64,000 bases of DNA from Helicobacter sp. MIT 05-5293 (GCF_000765665.2 NZ_JROZ02000001.1:496001-560000); one strand, 5' to 3'; positions 9,928 through 19,908 are shown, counted from the first letter of the stretch. Program-made: numbers and translations. The notes: a model not told the origin generated them from the letters alone.

Positions 9928-9957
9928 CTTGACAATAAATGACTAAACTTATATAAT
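9928..9957 (+). promoter_or_regulatory. clpB promoter overlapped by an HspR (HAIR)-like inverted repeat
   Basis: TTGACA (9929-9934) and TATAAT (9952-9957) are separated by exactly 17 bases: a consensus housekeeping promoter, unusual in Helicobacter, whose sigma-80 promoters usually lack a clear -35. The same stretch reads CTTGACA-N7-ACTAAAC (9928-9948), which matches the HspR operator consensus CTTGAGT-N7-ACTCAAG at 10 of 14 positions with the correct spacing. A repressor there would block both promoter boxes. The ribosome site AAGGAG lies 6 bases before the clpB ATG. Confidence 0.65.
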
Positions 9958-9987
9958 GCTATTTATATAAAACTTAAGGAGTTTGCT

Positions 9988-12561
9988 ATGAATCTTTTTG
10001 AAAAAATAACCAATCAATTACGCGAATCAATCGATAGTGCAGCCTCTTTGGCAATCCATTCACAAAATCAAGAAATTAATCCCGCACATTTATATTGGGC
10101 ATTATTGACAAATCATCAGAGTATTCTTAATCAAGCTTTGAATAAACTTCAAATTGATAAAGCACCTATTGAGCTTCAGGCACGCAGCGAAGTTGAGAAT
10201 CTGCCTAAAAGCTCTAATGTTTCAAAGGAAAATATTGCCATTGGTAAGGAGCTTTCTCAAGCTTTGCATCTTGCGCAAGGTGAGGCGACTAAAAATGGAG
10301 ATAGCTTTATTGCGGTGGATACATTTTTGAATGCGAATATCAAAGATGCAATTTTTATGCGCATTTTTAAACCTTTTTTGGACATACATGAATTACAAAA
10401 GACGCTCTCTGCACTTCGAGGTAGCACTAAGATAGAATCTCAAAACGATGATGATAATTTAGAATCTCTTGCAAAGTTTGGGATTGATTTGACACAAAAA
10501 GCTCTTGAAAATACACTTGATCCTGTCATAGGGCGAGATGATGAGATTAATGCAATGATGCAGATTCTCATACGCAAAAGCAAGAACAATCCGATTCTTT
10601 TAGGTGAGCCGGGTGTCGGTAAAACAGCTGTGGTAGAGGGATTAGCACAAAAAATTGTCGCTAAGTCCGTGCCTACGAGTTTGCAAAATAAAAAATTGAT
10701 AGCCCTTGATATGAGCGCATTGATTGCGGGGGCAAAATATCGGGGAGAGTTTGAGGAGCGATTAAAAAAGGTAGTCGAGGAAGTCAAAAAAGCAGGAAAT
10801 ATCATTTTGTTTATTGATGAGATACATACGATTGTCGGTGCAGGTGCGAGTGAGGGGAGTATGGACGCAGCAAATATTTTAAAACCTGCTCTTGCAAGAG
10901 GTGAGTTACACACAATTGGTGCAACCACGCTCAAAGAATATCGCAAGTATTTTGAAAAAGATGCTGCCCTTACGAGACGTTTTCAGCCTATCAATGTGAA
11001 TGAACCAACCATTAATGAGGCTTTGTCGATTTTGCGTGGCATAAAGCCTAATCTTGAAGCGCATCATAATGTCAATATTACAGATTCTGCTTTGATAGCT
11101 GCAGCAAAACTTTCTAGCCGTTATATCACTGATAGGTTTTTACCCGACAAGGCGATTGATTTGATTGATGAGGGTGCGGCGGAGTTGAAAATGCAAATAG
11201 AATCTGAACCTTTAGAGCTAAGCAAAATTAAAAAATTGATTCAGACTTTGGAAGTCGAGAAAGAAGCTCTCAATATGGAAAAAAATGCGGACAATGAGAA
11301 TCGACTCAAAGAAATTGATAAAGAATTGGCAAATTTGCGTGAAGAGAGAGTGAGCTTAGAGGGAAAATTTGAGCAGGAAAAAAATGTTTTTACACAGATT
11401 GCGGCATTAAAAAGTCAAGTGGATTCTTTGCAAAGAGAATCTGAACTTGCTAAACGCGATGGTGATTATAATAAGGCTGCTGAAATTGATTATGGCAAGA
11501 TTCCACAGATTATCGAACAAGAACGTAGTTTGCAAAAACAATGGGAAGAGATGCAGAAAAATGGCACTTTACTCAAGAATGCAGTTACTGAAGAGACAAT
11601 TGCAGGAGTGGTGAGTCGTTGGACGCAGATTCCGATTAAGAAAATGCTCCAAAGTCAAAAGGATAGAATCTTGGGTATCGAATCTGAATTATCCCAAAGT
11701 GTAGTAGGGCAAGATGATGCGATAAAAGCGATTTCTCGTGCGATCAAGCGCAATAAGGCGGGATTAAGTGATAGCAATAGACCCATTGGGAGTTTTTTAT
11801 TTTTAGGACCCACAGGTGTAGGTAAGACACAATGTGCAAAATCTCTTGCATCATTTCTTTTTGATAGCGTTAAATCTTTAGTGCGTATTGATATGAGTGA
11901 ATTTATGGAGAAGCATTCTGTAAGTCGGCTTGTAGGCGCACCTCCCGGATATGTTGGATACGAAGAAGGCGGTGTGCTTACAGAAGCTGTGAGGCGCAAA
12001 CCTTATAGTATTGTGCTTTTTGATGAAATCGAAAAGGCTCACCCTGATGTTTTTAATCTTTTATTGCAAGTCTTGGACGATGGGCGTTTAACGGATAATA
12101 AGGGCGTAACGGTAGATTTTACTAATACGATTATTATTTTAACAAGCAATATTGCAAGTGATAAAATTATGGAATTGAGCGATAAAAATGCGCGAGAGAG
12201 TGCGGTTAGAGAATCTCTCAAAGCGTATTTTAAACCAGAATTCTTGAATCGTCTTGATGATATTGTGATTTTTAATCCGCTCACTATGCAAAATATTCAA
12301 GAAATCGTGGGGATTATGTTTGAATCACTGGCTAAAAAAGCAAATGAGCGAGGCATACATATAGAGATTGATGAAGCAGCTAAGGCACATATTGCTCAAG
12401 TAGGATTTGATAGTGTTTATGGAGCAAGACCTCTTAAAAGAGCTTTGTATGAAGAGGTAGAGGATCGATTGGCAGAATTGATACTTAGTGATGAAGTCAA
12501 AGAGGGTGATCATGTGAAATTTGTATTAGAATCTGGGATAATCACGCCAAAATGGAAGTAG
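9988..12561 (+). CDS. clpB: ATP-dependent disaggregase ClpB
   Basis: Hsp100 chaperone that dissolves protein aggregates with DnaK/DnaJ/GrpE. At 857 residues it has the usual length and order: an N-terminal Clp repeat domain (1-145), AAA1 with Walker [14 protein letters not shown] at about 205 and [11 protein letters not shown], a coiled-coil middle domain (about 400-520; [20 protein letters not shown]), AAA2 with [15 protein letters not shown] at about 606 and a C-terminal D2 domain with [19 protein letters not shown]. The middle domain separates it from ClpA or ClpC. It is a single gene behind its own strong promoter, which may be HspR-controlled. Confidence 0.97.
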   Translation: MNLFEKITNQLRESIDSAASLAIHSQNQEINPAHLYWALLTNHQSILNQALNKLQIDKAPIELQARSEVENLPKSSNVSKENIAIGKELSQALHLAQGEATKNGDSFIAVDTFLNANIKDAIFMRIFKPFLDIHELQKTLSALRGSTKIESQNDDDNLESLAKFGIDLTQKALENTLDPVIGRDDEINAMMQILIRKSKNNPILLGEPGVGKTAVVEGLAQKIVAKSVPTSLQNKKLIALDMSALIAGAKYRGEFEERLKKVVEEVKKAGNIILFIDEIHTIVGAGASEGSMDAANILKPALARGELHTIGATTLKEYRKYFEKDAALTRRFQPINVNEPTINEALSILRGIKPNLEAHHNVNITDSALIAAAKLSSRYITDRFLPDKAIDLIDEGAAELKMQIESEPLELSKIKKLIQTLEVEKEALNMEKNADNENRLKEIDKELANLREERVSLEGKFEQEKNVFTQIAALKSQVDSLQRESELAKRDGDYNKAAEIDYGKIPQIIEQERSLQKQWEEMQKNGTLLKNAVTEETIAGVVSRWTQIPIKKMLQSQKDRILGIESELSQSVVGQDDAIKAISRAIKRNKAGLSDSNRPIGSFLFLGPTGVGKTQCAKSLASFLFDSVKSLVRIDMSEFMEKHSVSRLVGAPPGYVGYEEGGVLTEAVRRKPYSIVLFDEIEKAHPDVFNLLLQVLDDGRLTDNKGVTVDFTNTIIILTSNIASDKIMELSDKNARESAVRESLKAYFKPEFLNRLDDIVIFNPLTMQNIQEIVGIMFESLAKKANERGIHIEIDEAAKAHIAQVGFDSVYGARPLKRALYEEVEDRLAELILSDEVKEGDHVKFVLESGIITPKWK

Positions 12562-12634
12562 GATTAGCTTAATAATTTTTTTACATAAGTGTTGATAGAA
12601 TCTCTCCCGAAATTAATAAGGGGGAGTGAAAATA

Positions 12635-13948
12635 ATGAGAAAAATCATCTTTGGAAGTTGTGTTTTGGGTTTGATGTCAAATGCTTGGGGGTTTGATTAT
12701 CAGCTCAATGGTATGGCTGAAAGTTTTGGAAAATTTGGATTTAATAGTGGCTCATATCGTCCTAGCACCAATGATTCTGATGGAAAATATCCTACCGATA
12801 GTTACGCGTCATTGTTTGGATCTTTGGGGATTGACTTATCACTTACGAAAGGATTAAGTGCTGCACTAGGAGGCTCGCTTAATGGGCTTATTTATGATAG
12901 CACTCCTTCACAAGGTGGAGAAGCTTTAGGGGTAGGATATGTAGGAAATTACTTAGGTTTTTATGGCGATAAGTCTCTCACTTCTCGCAATTATATTATT
13001 CACAATGCGTATCTTGCGTATGAAAGCACACATTTTGGGATTCAGGCTGGACGTTATGAAGTCAATGATTTAGATTGGTTTAGTGAATTTAATCAAGGAG
13101 CAAGTCTTTATTTTAAATTTTGGGACATAAAAGCTTGGGGATTCTTTTCTAGTGCTAGAGCAATGGTTTCAAGTTCTTGGTTTTGGGATTTTACACAATT
13201 TTCTGTCGGCGGTAAAGTCCTCGGTGCTGGAGGCATTGAGCTAAATCGTAATGGTTTGTTATTGTCTCTTTATACTTATGCTGCCCCGGATCGCTATACT
13301 GCTCCGGGTTTTAAGATTGGCTTTGATAGCAATCCTTCTTTTGAGGGTAAAGGTTTTCGGTCTCAAACAACTCTTATCGGGCTTTTCCCTATTAATGCAC
13401 AAAATCCAACTGGACGAGATGGCGAAATAATAAAACAAGATATTCTTTATGGGATTGATTTTTCTAAAGATAGTTCTAAATACACGCAGACACTTTTTGT
13501 CAAACAACGTTTTGATATTGATGAATATCATTTTGGGGCGATGGTGTATAAAAATTGGGGCAATGCAAATGCGTGGATTGGCTCTTATGGCGACCCTTTT
13601 GGAGGAGTTGATATTTGGACAGCAAGTGCTTATGACAAAGGTGCATCTTTAAGTGATATGATTGGGCGCAATGCCTTGAGCGGAATGCTTTTTGTGGGTG
13701 GAGTGCATGGTGGCTTTGAATGGGGTATTTTAGGGAGATTGACAACAAGCCCTCGCAGTGATGAGCAAAGTATTGCTTTGACACTTACGCAACGCATTAT
13801 GGAGAGCTTAAGTGTGAGTATCAAGCTAGAATATTTTAGTGATACGACTAAAGCAGGTTATACGATTGGCACAGATTCAATACCCCTTGCCAAAAATAAT
13901 GTGAGCGATCGTAGTCATGTTATGACATGGATTACACATCAGTTTTAG
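12635..13948 (+). CDS. Helicobacter outer membrane porin (Hof/OprD-like)
   Basis: Outer membrane beta-barrel protein of 437 residues with a signal peptide (MRKIIFGSCVLGLMSNAWG, cleavage before FDYQ). The mature part is rich in alternating aromatic/glycine strands (for example YVGNYLGFYGDKSL, FGIQAGRYEVND) and ends in a terminal Phe (ITHQF), the usual Bam recognition signal. Its size and style resemble the H. pylori Hof porins and OprD-type channels, but I cannot assign a subfamily. I placed the start at the ATG 9 bases after the GGGGG ribosome site; an in-frame GTG at 12626 abuts that site and is unlikely to be used. Confidence 0.8.
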   Translation: MRKIIFGSCVLGLMSNAWGFDYQLNGMAESFGKFGFNSGSYRPSTNDSDGKYPTDSYASLFGSLGIDLSLTKGLSAALGGSLNGLIYDSTPSQGGEALGVGYVGNYLGFYGDKSLTSRNYIIHNAYLAYESTHFGIQAGRYEVNDLDWFSEFNQGASLYFKFWDIKAWGFFSSARAMVSSSWFWDFTQFSVGGKVLGAGGIELNRNGLLLSLYTYAAPDRYTAPGFKIGFDSNPSFEGKGFRSQTTLIGLFPINAQNPTGRDGEIIKQDILYGIDFSKDSSKYTQTLFVKQRFDIDEYHFGAMVYKNWGNANAWIGSYGDPFGGVDIWTASAYDKGASLSDMIGRNALSGMLFVGGVHGGFEWGILGRLTTSPRSDEQSIALTLTQRIMESLSVSIKLEYFSDTTKAGYTIGTDSIPLAKNNVSDRSHVMTWITHQF

Positions 13949-13993
13949 AATCTACAAGCTGGTTTTATTGATTTTGTGATTGGAAATAGTGAG

Positions 13994-14065
13994 TTTGCCG
14001 CACTTGAAATTAAATATCAAGTGTGGCAAAAATAATATTTAGATTCTGTGATAAAGACAGAATCT
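13994..14065. terminator. two stem-loops between convergent porin and efp genes
   Basis: First hairpin: 13994-14007 pairs with 14017-14030 over 14 positions (one G-U) around a 9-base loop. Second hairpin: AGATTCTGT (14041-14049) pairs perfectly with ACAGAATCT (14057-14065) around 7 bases. They lie between the ends of a plus-strand and a minus-strand gene and probably terminate both. The second is built from inverted copies of the over-represented GATTCT motif. Confidence 0.7.
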
Positions 14066-14095
14066 AGCCTCTCCCATCAGTGTTTAAAAACTGAA

Positions 14096-14659
14096 TTACT
14101 TGACTTTTTCTAAATATTCACCTGTTTCTGTATTGACTTTGATTTTTTCACCTTCGAGGACATGGAAAGGCACTTGCACGACAGCTCCTGTCTCCAAAGT
14201 GGCAGGTTTTTTACCTCCACTGCTTGTATCGCCTTTGAAGTTAGGAGGAGTTTCGGTGATGACAAGCTCTACGACTTGTGGGACATCAACAGAAATAGCT
14301 TTTTCATTGTGAAAGAGAATCGAGACATTCATTCCGTCAATGATCCATTTTGCTGCCTCTCCGACTTGATCTTCGCTCAAAGCGATTTGCTCATAAGTGG
14401 CTGTATCCATAAATTGGAAATTTTCGCCATCGTTATAGAGGAATTGCATTGTTTTTTCTTGTAAATTAGGTTCTTCACATTTATCACCTGCGTGAAAAGT
14501 CTTTTCTATCACCTTGCCATCAAGGAAAGATTTGATTTTAGCACGCACAAAAGCTGCCCCTTTGCCCGGCTTCACATGTTGGTATTCTGTAATACGATAG
14601 GGAATCCCATCAATCTCAATTTTTAGTCCTTTTTTGAGTTCGCTCATTCCAATTGCCAT
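14096..14659 (-). CDS. efp: translation elongation factor P
   Basis: Ribosome-binding factor that relieves stalling at consecutive prolines. At 187 residues it has the standard three-domain EF-P length. The loop [14 protein letters not shown] carries Lys33, the position that is beta-lysylated in many bacteria. The C terminus ([11 protein letters not shown]-like, here [15 protein letters not shown]) matches the family. AAGGAC lies 5 bases before the ATG. The order PpiC-fba-efp on the same strand matches H. pylori HP0175-HP0177 as I remember it. Confidence 0.97.
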   Translation of the reverse strand: MAIGMSELKKGLKIEIDGIPYRITEYQHVKPGKGAAFVRAKIKSFLDGKVIEKTFHAGDKCEEPNLQEKTMQFLYNDGENFQFMDTATYEQIALSEDQVGEAAKWIIDGMNVSILFHNEKAISVDVPQVVELVITETPPNFKGDTSSGGKKPATLETGAVVQVPFHVLEGEKIKVNTETGEYLEKVK

Positions 14660-14674
14660 ATTTGTCCTTATAAT

Positions 14675-15598
14675 TTAAATTTTATTTGCGCTACCAAGTA
14701 TATTCATACGCTCTACCATGACTTTAGTGATTGATTCCATAGCAGGTGCAAAAAACTTGCGTAGGTCAAATTGTGTCGGATCTTCGTTTGCAACGCGGCG
14801 CACTTCAGCGATAAATGCAATGCGTAAATCTGTATCGATGTTTATTTTATTGATGCCGCCTTTGATAGCTTCTTTCAAGAAATCAAAAGGCACACCCTTG
14901 CTGCCTTTTAAATCTCCTCCAGTAGCTAAGAATGCTTCACGGACATACTCTGGTATAGAGCTTGCTCCATGCAAAACAAGAGGGATATTTGTGCGTCTTT
15001 TGACTTCTTGCAATCGTTCAAAGTCAAGTTTTGGCTCACCCTTAAATTTAAAAGCCCCATGGCTTGTGCCAATAGCTGGAGCAAGATAATCTACTTTGGT
15101 TTTTGATACAAATTCTTCGGCTTCATCGGGATTAATCAATACTGCATCTTTTTCGGATACAGAGATGTTGTCCTCAATACCCATTAATCGCCCTAATTCT
15201 GCCTCCACACTTACACCTTTGGCATGTGCCATTTCTACGACTTTTTGGGTTAATTGTAGATTCTCTTCAAAAGGGTGATGAGAAGCATCAATCATCACTG
15301 ATGTGAATCCTGCTTCCACAGCTTTTTGACATGACTCAAAACTTGTGCCATGATCAAGGTTTAGAGCTACGGGGATATGCGGATAGCGTTTGGATAGAAT
15401 CTTGACCATTCCTACTGCCATATCTATCCCCATATATTTGATTGCCCCCTCACTTGCTTGGACGATAATAGGTGAATTTGCCTCATTGGCTGCACAAAAA
15501 ATTGCATTGAGCATTTCAAAATTGACAAAATTAAACGCCCCCACGCCATAATTTTCTTTATGCGCCTTGAGTAGAATCTCACTACCTGAAACAAGCAT
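14675..15598 (-). CDS. fba: class II fructose-bisphosphate aldolase
   Basis: Zinc-dependent aldolase interconverting fructose-1,6-bisphosphate with DHAP and glyceraldehyde-3-phosphate; in Helicobacter it probably serves gluconeogenesis and glycolysis. The 307-residue protein shows NLDHGTSFESCQ with the catalytic Asp and zinc His, MIDASHHPFEENL, LVLHGASSIPE with a zinc His, and INIDTDLRIAF for phosphate binding. A strong AAGGAGG site lies 5 bases before the ATG. It lies between efp and a PpiC isomerase gene in one run. Confidence 0.97.
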   Translation of the reverse strand: MLVSGSEILLKAHKENYGVGAFNFVNFEMLNAIFCAANEANSPIIVQASEGAIKYMGIDMAVGMVKILSKRYPHIPVALNLDHGTSFESCQKAVEAGFTSVMIDASHHPFEENLQLTQKVVEMAHAKGVSVEAELGRLMGIEDNISVSEKDAVLINPDEAEEFVSKTKVDYLAPAIGTSHGAFKFKGEPKLDFERLQEVKRRTNIPLVLHGASSIPEYVREAFLATGGDLKGSKGVPFDFLKEAIKGGINKINIDTDLRIAFIAEVRRVANEDPTQFDLRKFFAPAMESITKVMVERMNILGSANKI

Positions 15599-15619
15599 AT
15601 TTCCCTCCTTAAGTAAATA

Positions 15620-16447
15620 TTATTTAGTAATCTGAATCTTTGCTTTTTGTCGCAATTCTTGCACTTTCTGTGCCATTGCACCTTGAATATTTTGCATTTT
15701 GATTTCGTTTTCTATTGTTTTTTTAGCTTCGCTGTAAGGAATGATTTTAGGTTCGGTTTTCCTTTCAAGATAGATGACATGATAGCCAAAAGGTGTGGCA
15801 ACAGGTGTTTTAGTATAAGTGCCGGGTTTAAGATCAAAGGCAGCCTTAGAAAAGTCAGGGTGCATTTGTGCTCGTTGGAATACGCCTAGATCCCCACCAT
15901 TTTTTTGCTGTTGAGAAGCAGGGTCAATAGACTTTTGATTAGCAAGCTCGATAAATCGCGCTTCAACTCTACCTTTAGCTTTATCAAGATCATCAATAAT
16001 GGCTTTGGCTTCAGATTCTGTTTTGACAAGGATATGTCTTGCTTTGCCTTCTTGATTGATAAATAATCCTTCGTTTTCTTGATAGATTTTTCGCAATTGC
16101 GCATCTGTCATCGTAGGCACTTGAATAGTATCAGCTTGTTTTTTTGTCCATAAATCCACCAAGATATTTTCTTTAATAGCATTTAACACATCTGTGTATT
16201 CTTTTGATGTGTCAAGTTTGTCTTGTTTAGCGGCTTTAAGGATAAGCTGTCTGTCAATTAATTGATTGATTAGTATATCTTGTTCTTGAGGTGAAAGCTT
16301 GCTAAAATTGAAGCCCGGATTGACTTGTTTAAAAATTTCAAAATCTTGGTCAGTAATAGCTTTGCCATCAATGGTTGCGTAAGTTTTGGCATTTGCTACA
16401 AAACATATTGAGCTAAGAAGCACAGCCCCAATAACTAATTTTCTCAT
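15620..16447 (-). CDS. periplasmic PpiC/parvulin-type peptidyl-prolyl isomerase (HP0175/PEB4-like)
   Basis: Secreted SurA-like folding factor of 275 residues. Signal peptide MRKLVIGAVLLSSICFVANA, then an N-terminal chaperone region and a parvulin domain at about 125-225 (KARHILVKTESEA, then GGDLGVFQRAQMHPDFSKAAF, then TPFGYHVIYLERK). The basic, helical C terminus closes the chaperone fold. It corresponds to the H. pylori HP0175 and Campylobacter PEB4/Cbf2 group, which matter for outer membrane protein assembly. The ATG at 16447 follows a GGAG site by 6 bases; an in-frame TTG at 16459 is unlikely. Confidence 0.9.
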   Translation of the reverse strand: MRKLVIGAVLLSSICFVANAKTYATIDGKAITDQDFEIFKQVNPGFNFSKLSPQEQDILINQLIDRQLILKAAKQDKLDTSKEYTDVLNAIKENILVDLWTKKQADTIQVPTMTDAQLRKIYQENEGLFINQEGKARHILVKTESEAKAIIDDLDKAKGRVEARFIELANQKSIDPASQQQKNGGDLGVFQRAQMHPDFSKAAFDLKPGTYTKTPVATPFGYHVIYLERKTEPKIIPYSEAKKTIENEIKMQNIQGAMAQKVQELRQKAKIQITK

Positions 16448-16523
16448 TTTGTTCTCCAAAAATAAATTTTGCAGATTCTACCTTGTAAAGCTAAATAAAA
16501 CATAATAATTATACCTAAAAACA

Positions 16524-17189
16524 CTAAGGAAGCTTTTGGACAAGATCATTAGCAAAATCAATACACCCATCAATGCTTTGTGTAGGGCTGACAAATGCTT
16601 GAATCCCATTATCAAAGCTATTAAATGTCGTCATACCGATTGCAATGGCAATATAATTACCTTCCCAACCAAAATTCATCACAAAAGATTTATAGGCACT
16701 TGGCGAAGTAAATATCAAAATATCATTGGATTTTGGTTTTAAAGACGGATCAAGAGTTTTAGGTTGGTTGTCATAGGCAATAACTTGTTGGAGATGGATA
16801 TGAGCATGGAGTAATTGCTCATCAAGTTGAGAAATAATATTTTTTGCTCGCACATAGAGAGGAGTTTGCCCTTGTAGTAAGGGTATGATTTCTTTAGCAA
16901 AGCTTGCCCCATGAGCATCGCTTCCGATAAGGGCAATATTTGCATGGTGTTCTTTTAGGATTTTTGCACTGCCTGCTCCAATAACATAACTAGGGAGTTT
17001 ATACCAATTCTGCAAAGAAGGATTCTCTTTTACAGAATCAATCAAAGACAAAATAGCATATCGTGAAGTAAAAATAAGTGAAGTGATATTGCTTAAATCA
17101 CATTGGATAGGCAAAAACTGAATCTGATTGACGATAAGACTCTTTACTCTTTCGTTTTGACGCGTCCCTACAAGGATAATCTCACGCAT
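16524..17189 (-). CDS. hemD: uroporphyrinogen-III synthase
   Basis: Cytoplasmic enzyme that closes and inverts ring D of hydroxymethylbilane to give uroporphyrinogen III for haem. The 221-residue protein is poorly conserved as a family, but has the typical two-lobe pattern: TSRYAILSLIDSV and YVIGAGSAKILKEH in the first half, then VRAKNIISQLDEQL, IFTSPSAYKSFVMNF and AIAIGMTTFNSF in the second, matching HemD motifs. Its ATG overlaps the stop of the upstream HdeD-like gene by one base. Confidence 0.85.
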   Translation of the reverse strand: MREIILVGTRQNERVKSLIVNQIQFLPIQCDLSNITSLIFTSRYAILSLIDSVKENPSLQNWYKLPSYVIGAGSAKILKEHHANIALIGSDAHGASFAKEIIPLLQGQTPLYVRAKNIISQLDEQLLHAHIHLQQVIAYDNQPKTLDPSLKPKSNDILIFTSPSAYKSFVMNFGWEGNYIAIAIGMTTFNSFDNGIQAFVSPTQSIDGCIDFANDLVQKLP

Positions 17190-17719
17190 TAAGAATTCCT
17201 AAAGTCATTTCTGAAACTATTCCAAAAATAAATACCTACACCTCCAGAGATGATTAGTGTCGTGCCTAAGGCAAAACTAATCAATGTAGCAAGGATTTGA
17301 GGGAAGATGAGAAAAATAACACCTAGAATGATATAGATTCCGCTGATGATGATAATGCCTAGTATTGATGAGCTTTGCACAAAATTTTTGATTCTGAAAC
17401 TATGAATGAGCCATAAGATACCCTTGAGGATAAGCCATAAAGCGATGAAATAAGGGATAAAGTTTTCAGCGATTTGACTATTGCCAAAAAGCAAAATAAG
17501 CCCAAAAAGTGTTGATAAGATTCCATCAACAAGCATCATTGTAAAATGTGTCTGAAAATAATACGCTATCCCCCCAATGCCACTAAAAAGCATAATAAAG
17601 CCAACAAAGTAAGTAAGCCAAATCATTGTATCAGAGGGATTGACCATACACACAATACCCAAAACAATTAAAGCAATACTAAAAGCAAGCCATAAGATTG
17701 AAGTCGTTTTATTCATCAT
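17189..17719 (-). CDS. HdeD/DUF308-type membrane protein
   Basis: Integral membrane protein of 176 residues with six predicted helices, beginning MMNKTTSILWLAFSIALIVLG. Repeated patterns such as GIVCMVNPSDTMIWLTYFVG and ILGVIFLIFPQILATLISF (two halves with the same helix-P-helix design) are characteristic of the HdeD family, which has been linked to acid resistance in enterobacteria. Function here is unknown. The start was set at the paired ATG behind AAAGGAAAA; a longer frame to 17773 has no ribosome site. It is coupled to hemD. Confidence 0.75.
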   Translation of the reverse strand: MMNKTTSILWLAFSIALIVLGIVCMVNPSDTMIWLTYFVGFIMLFSGIGGIAYYFQTHFTMMLVDGILSTLFGLILLFGNSQIAENFIPYFIALWLILKGILWLIHSFRIKNFVQSSSILGIIIISGIYIILGVIFLIFPQILATLISFALGTTLIISGGVGIYFWNSFRNDFRNS

Positions 17720-17793
17720 TTTTCCTTTGTCTTTTTGTTTGAATTGTGAATTGTATAATAAAATTTTATACATTTTAGATTAATGGCATTGTT

Positions 17794-18972
17794 TTAAGGA
17801 GTATTCATATCAGCCTGTTTGGAAATGCTTAAAACCAAGCCGATAGCGATACAATTTGCAATCATTGAGCTTCCTCCATAGCTTAAGAATGGGACGGCAA
17901 TGCCTTTTACAGGCGTGATGCCCGATACACCAAATGCGTTGATAATCAATGAGAATCCAATCAAAAGCGCAATCCCTACACAGAAAAGATAGTAGGTTTT
18001 GTTTATCGTGCGGTTGGCTATGCGGAGAATCCGCACCAGAAGATAAGCATATATCATTACAATCATAAATAGACCTACAAATCCTAATTCTTCGGCAATA
18101 CCAGCAAGAATAATATCTGTATGGACATCACTTAAGAATCCAAGTTTGATAAAACCTTCACCGAGACCCGAACCAAAGAATCCACCGCTCGAAATAGCAT
18201 TAGTAGCATGGTAGATTTGATAGGGTTCAGGGAGACCACTTATGCGGAGATTCTCTGCCCAATTGTTTGGTAAGAGTGCCAAGACAGAATCTTGTGCTGT
18301 TGCCCACCATGATTTGATGCGTAAGATTCTGTGAGGGCTTGTGAGAATCGCAATCAATGCTGTGCTGATTGTGCCTAAAAAAATCACCCCGAGCAGTCGC
18401 AAGCTTCCACCGGCAAAAAGGAGCATAACACCTAATGTCAAAGCTAATAAGATTACTTGTCCCAAGTCATTTTGCAAAATTGCTATTAAGATTACAGCGA
18501 CAAAAAAGAGTGCGAGATAGGGGATAAAGATTTTGATTTCATCTTTAATCGAAAGTTGGACATTGTGAGCAAATTTGCGTGAAAAACTCCAAGCAAGAAA
18601 ATACACAAAACCAATCTTAAAAAGTTCAGAGGGCGCAAGAGAAATCATCGGGAGTCGTATCCAACGTTTAGCACCACCAGCGGTGCTTACAAAGGTTTGA
18701 GGTAAAAAGTGCATGCCAATCATCAGAATCATTGAGCATAAAAAAATCAGCAAACCAATGCGCTTAAAGTTTTTATCCGCATCAAGTTTAGAAAGTCCCC
18801 ACATTAAGATAATGCCAATGAAAGCAGAAAGGGATTGACGCACAAGAAAATGAAAGTGTGAATAATGGTATAAATAAGCGACATAGGTTGCAAGAGAATA
18901 CGACATTACAATGCCGATTCCAATTAAAAATGTCGTTGTGTAAAAAAGTTTAGAATCTACCATAAAACTCAC
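17794..18972 (-). CDS. ftsW: FtsW/RodA/SpoVE (SEDS) peptidoglycan polymerase, probably FtsW
   Basis: Polytopic SEDS glycosyltransferase, 392 residues with about ten membrane helices. Family motifs: GGAKRWIRLPMISLAPSE (GA-RW and PSE), LQNDLGQVILLA, GLGEGFIKLGFLSDVHTD, IAEELGFVG and PVKGIAVPFLSYGGSS near the C terminus. The KG-x5-SYGGSS form and the length favour FtsW (septal) over RodA (elongation), but this is not certain. No cell-division partner gene is adjacent. The 120 bases upstream probably hold its promoter, although no clear boxes stand out. Confidence 0.82.
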   Translation of the reverse strand: MSFMVDSKLFYTTTFLIGIGIVMSYSLATYVAYLYHYSHFHFLVRQSLSAFIGIILMWGLSKLDADKNFKRIGLLIFLCSMILMIGMHFLPQTFVSTAGGAKRWIRLPMISLAPSELFKIGFVYFLAWSFSRKFAHNVQLSIKDEIKIFIPYLALFFVAVILIAILQNDLGQVILLALTLGVMLLFAGGSLRLLGVIFLGTISTALIAILTSPHRILRIKSWWATAQDSVLALLPNNWAENLRISGLPEPYQIYHATNAISSGGFFGSGLGEGFIKLGFLSDVHTDIILAGIAEELGFVGLFMIVMIYAYLLVRILRIANRTINKTYYLFCVGIALLIGFSLIINAFGVSGITPVKGIAVPFLSYGGSSMIANCIAIGLVLSISKQADMNTP

Positions 18973-19092
18973 TTTATTATTTTTGGGGATTTAAGAATAC
19001 GATTTTAACAAAACATTATGAAAATACAAAGCCAATATAAGACGACTTTGTGCGAATTATCCGCAAATCTTATTGTAAAAGTTTGTTATGGT

Positions 19093-19899
19093 TTATGAAG
19101 GGATAGAGCAGTTGGGCAAATCATATTCTTGTAAAGTTTGGATTCCGTTTTCTCCACATACGCGACATTGAGGATTCTTAGCAAGTTTGATTTTGCGGAA
19201 ATCCATTGTTTTGGCATCAAAGGTCAAAAGTTGATTGTAAAGAGGTGTGCCTACATTGGTGATGATTTTGAGAATTTCCGTTGCTTGAATTGTGCCAAGC
19301 ATACCAGCGATTGAGCCTAAAACTCCTGCACTTGCGCAGTTAGGCACACTATTTGGTGGAGGTGGTGTGTCAAATACACACGCATAACAAGCACTTTGAT
19401 GTGGTTTGATACTCATCGTTTGTCCATTAAATCGTAAAATCCCCCCATGAGAGTAGGGTTTGTCAAGCAAAATACAAGCATCGTTAATGAGGAATTTGGT
19501 TGCAAAATTATCTGTGCCATCAACAATCACATCATAAGGTCGCATAATCTCTAAGACATTATGAATATTAAGCATCACAGGATAGGTGTTGATTGTGATG
19601 TGAGGATTGAGAGCAGACATCGCAGTTTGAGCGGATAGGACTTTGGGTGTATCAATTTCATTTGTAGTATGGATAATTTGACGTTGGAGATTACTCAAAT
19701 CGACTTTATCGTGATCGACAATTCCTATTTCACCGACACCTGCTGCAGCAAGATAAAGTGCAATTGGTGCGCCCAATCCTCCCGCGCCAATAATCAAAAC
19801 TTTAGCTTTGAGTATTTTTTCTTGCCCTTTGTAGCCAATTTCTCTAAGGCTAAAATGCCGAGCGTAACGCTTAAGCTGTTCTTGAGTGAAAGAATACAT
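19093..19899 (-). CDS. ThiF/MoeB/HesA-family adenylyltransferase
   Basis: E1-like enzyme that adenylates the C-terminal glycine of a ubiquitin-like sulfur carrier (ThiS or MoaD). The 268-residue protein has the nucleotide-binding loop VLIIGAGGLGAPIALYLAAAG, DHDKVDLSNLQRQ, the substrate region DGTDNFATKFLIND, and two zinc CxxC pairs (CYAC and CRVC). Because no thiamine or molybdenum genes are adjacent, ThiF and MoeB cannot be told apart. The start follows a TTAAGG site. It ends the run downstream of pflA (9 bases apart). Confidence 0.88.
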   Translation of the reverse strand: MYSFTQEQLKRYARHFSLREIGYKGQEKILKAKVLIIGAGGLGAPIALYLAAAGVGEIGIVDHDKVDLSNLQRQIIHTTNEIDTPKVLSAQTAMSALNPHITINTYPVMLNIHNVLEIMRPYDVIVDGTDNFATKFLINDACILLDKPYSHGGILRFNGQTMSIKPHQSACYACVFDTPPPPNSVPNCASAGVLGSIAGMLGTIQATEILKIITNVGTPLYNQLLTFDAKTMDFRKIKLAKNPQCRVCGENGIQTLQEYDLPNCSIPS

Positions 19900-19908
19900 T
19901 TTTTTACC

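Noticed and set aside
10440-10946. 168-codon open frame on the minus strand inside clpB
   Set aside because: It lies entirely antisense to conserved AAA1 codons of clpB, has no ribosome site and its translation is Ser/Arg/Ile-rich without domain features; a shadow of the real gene.
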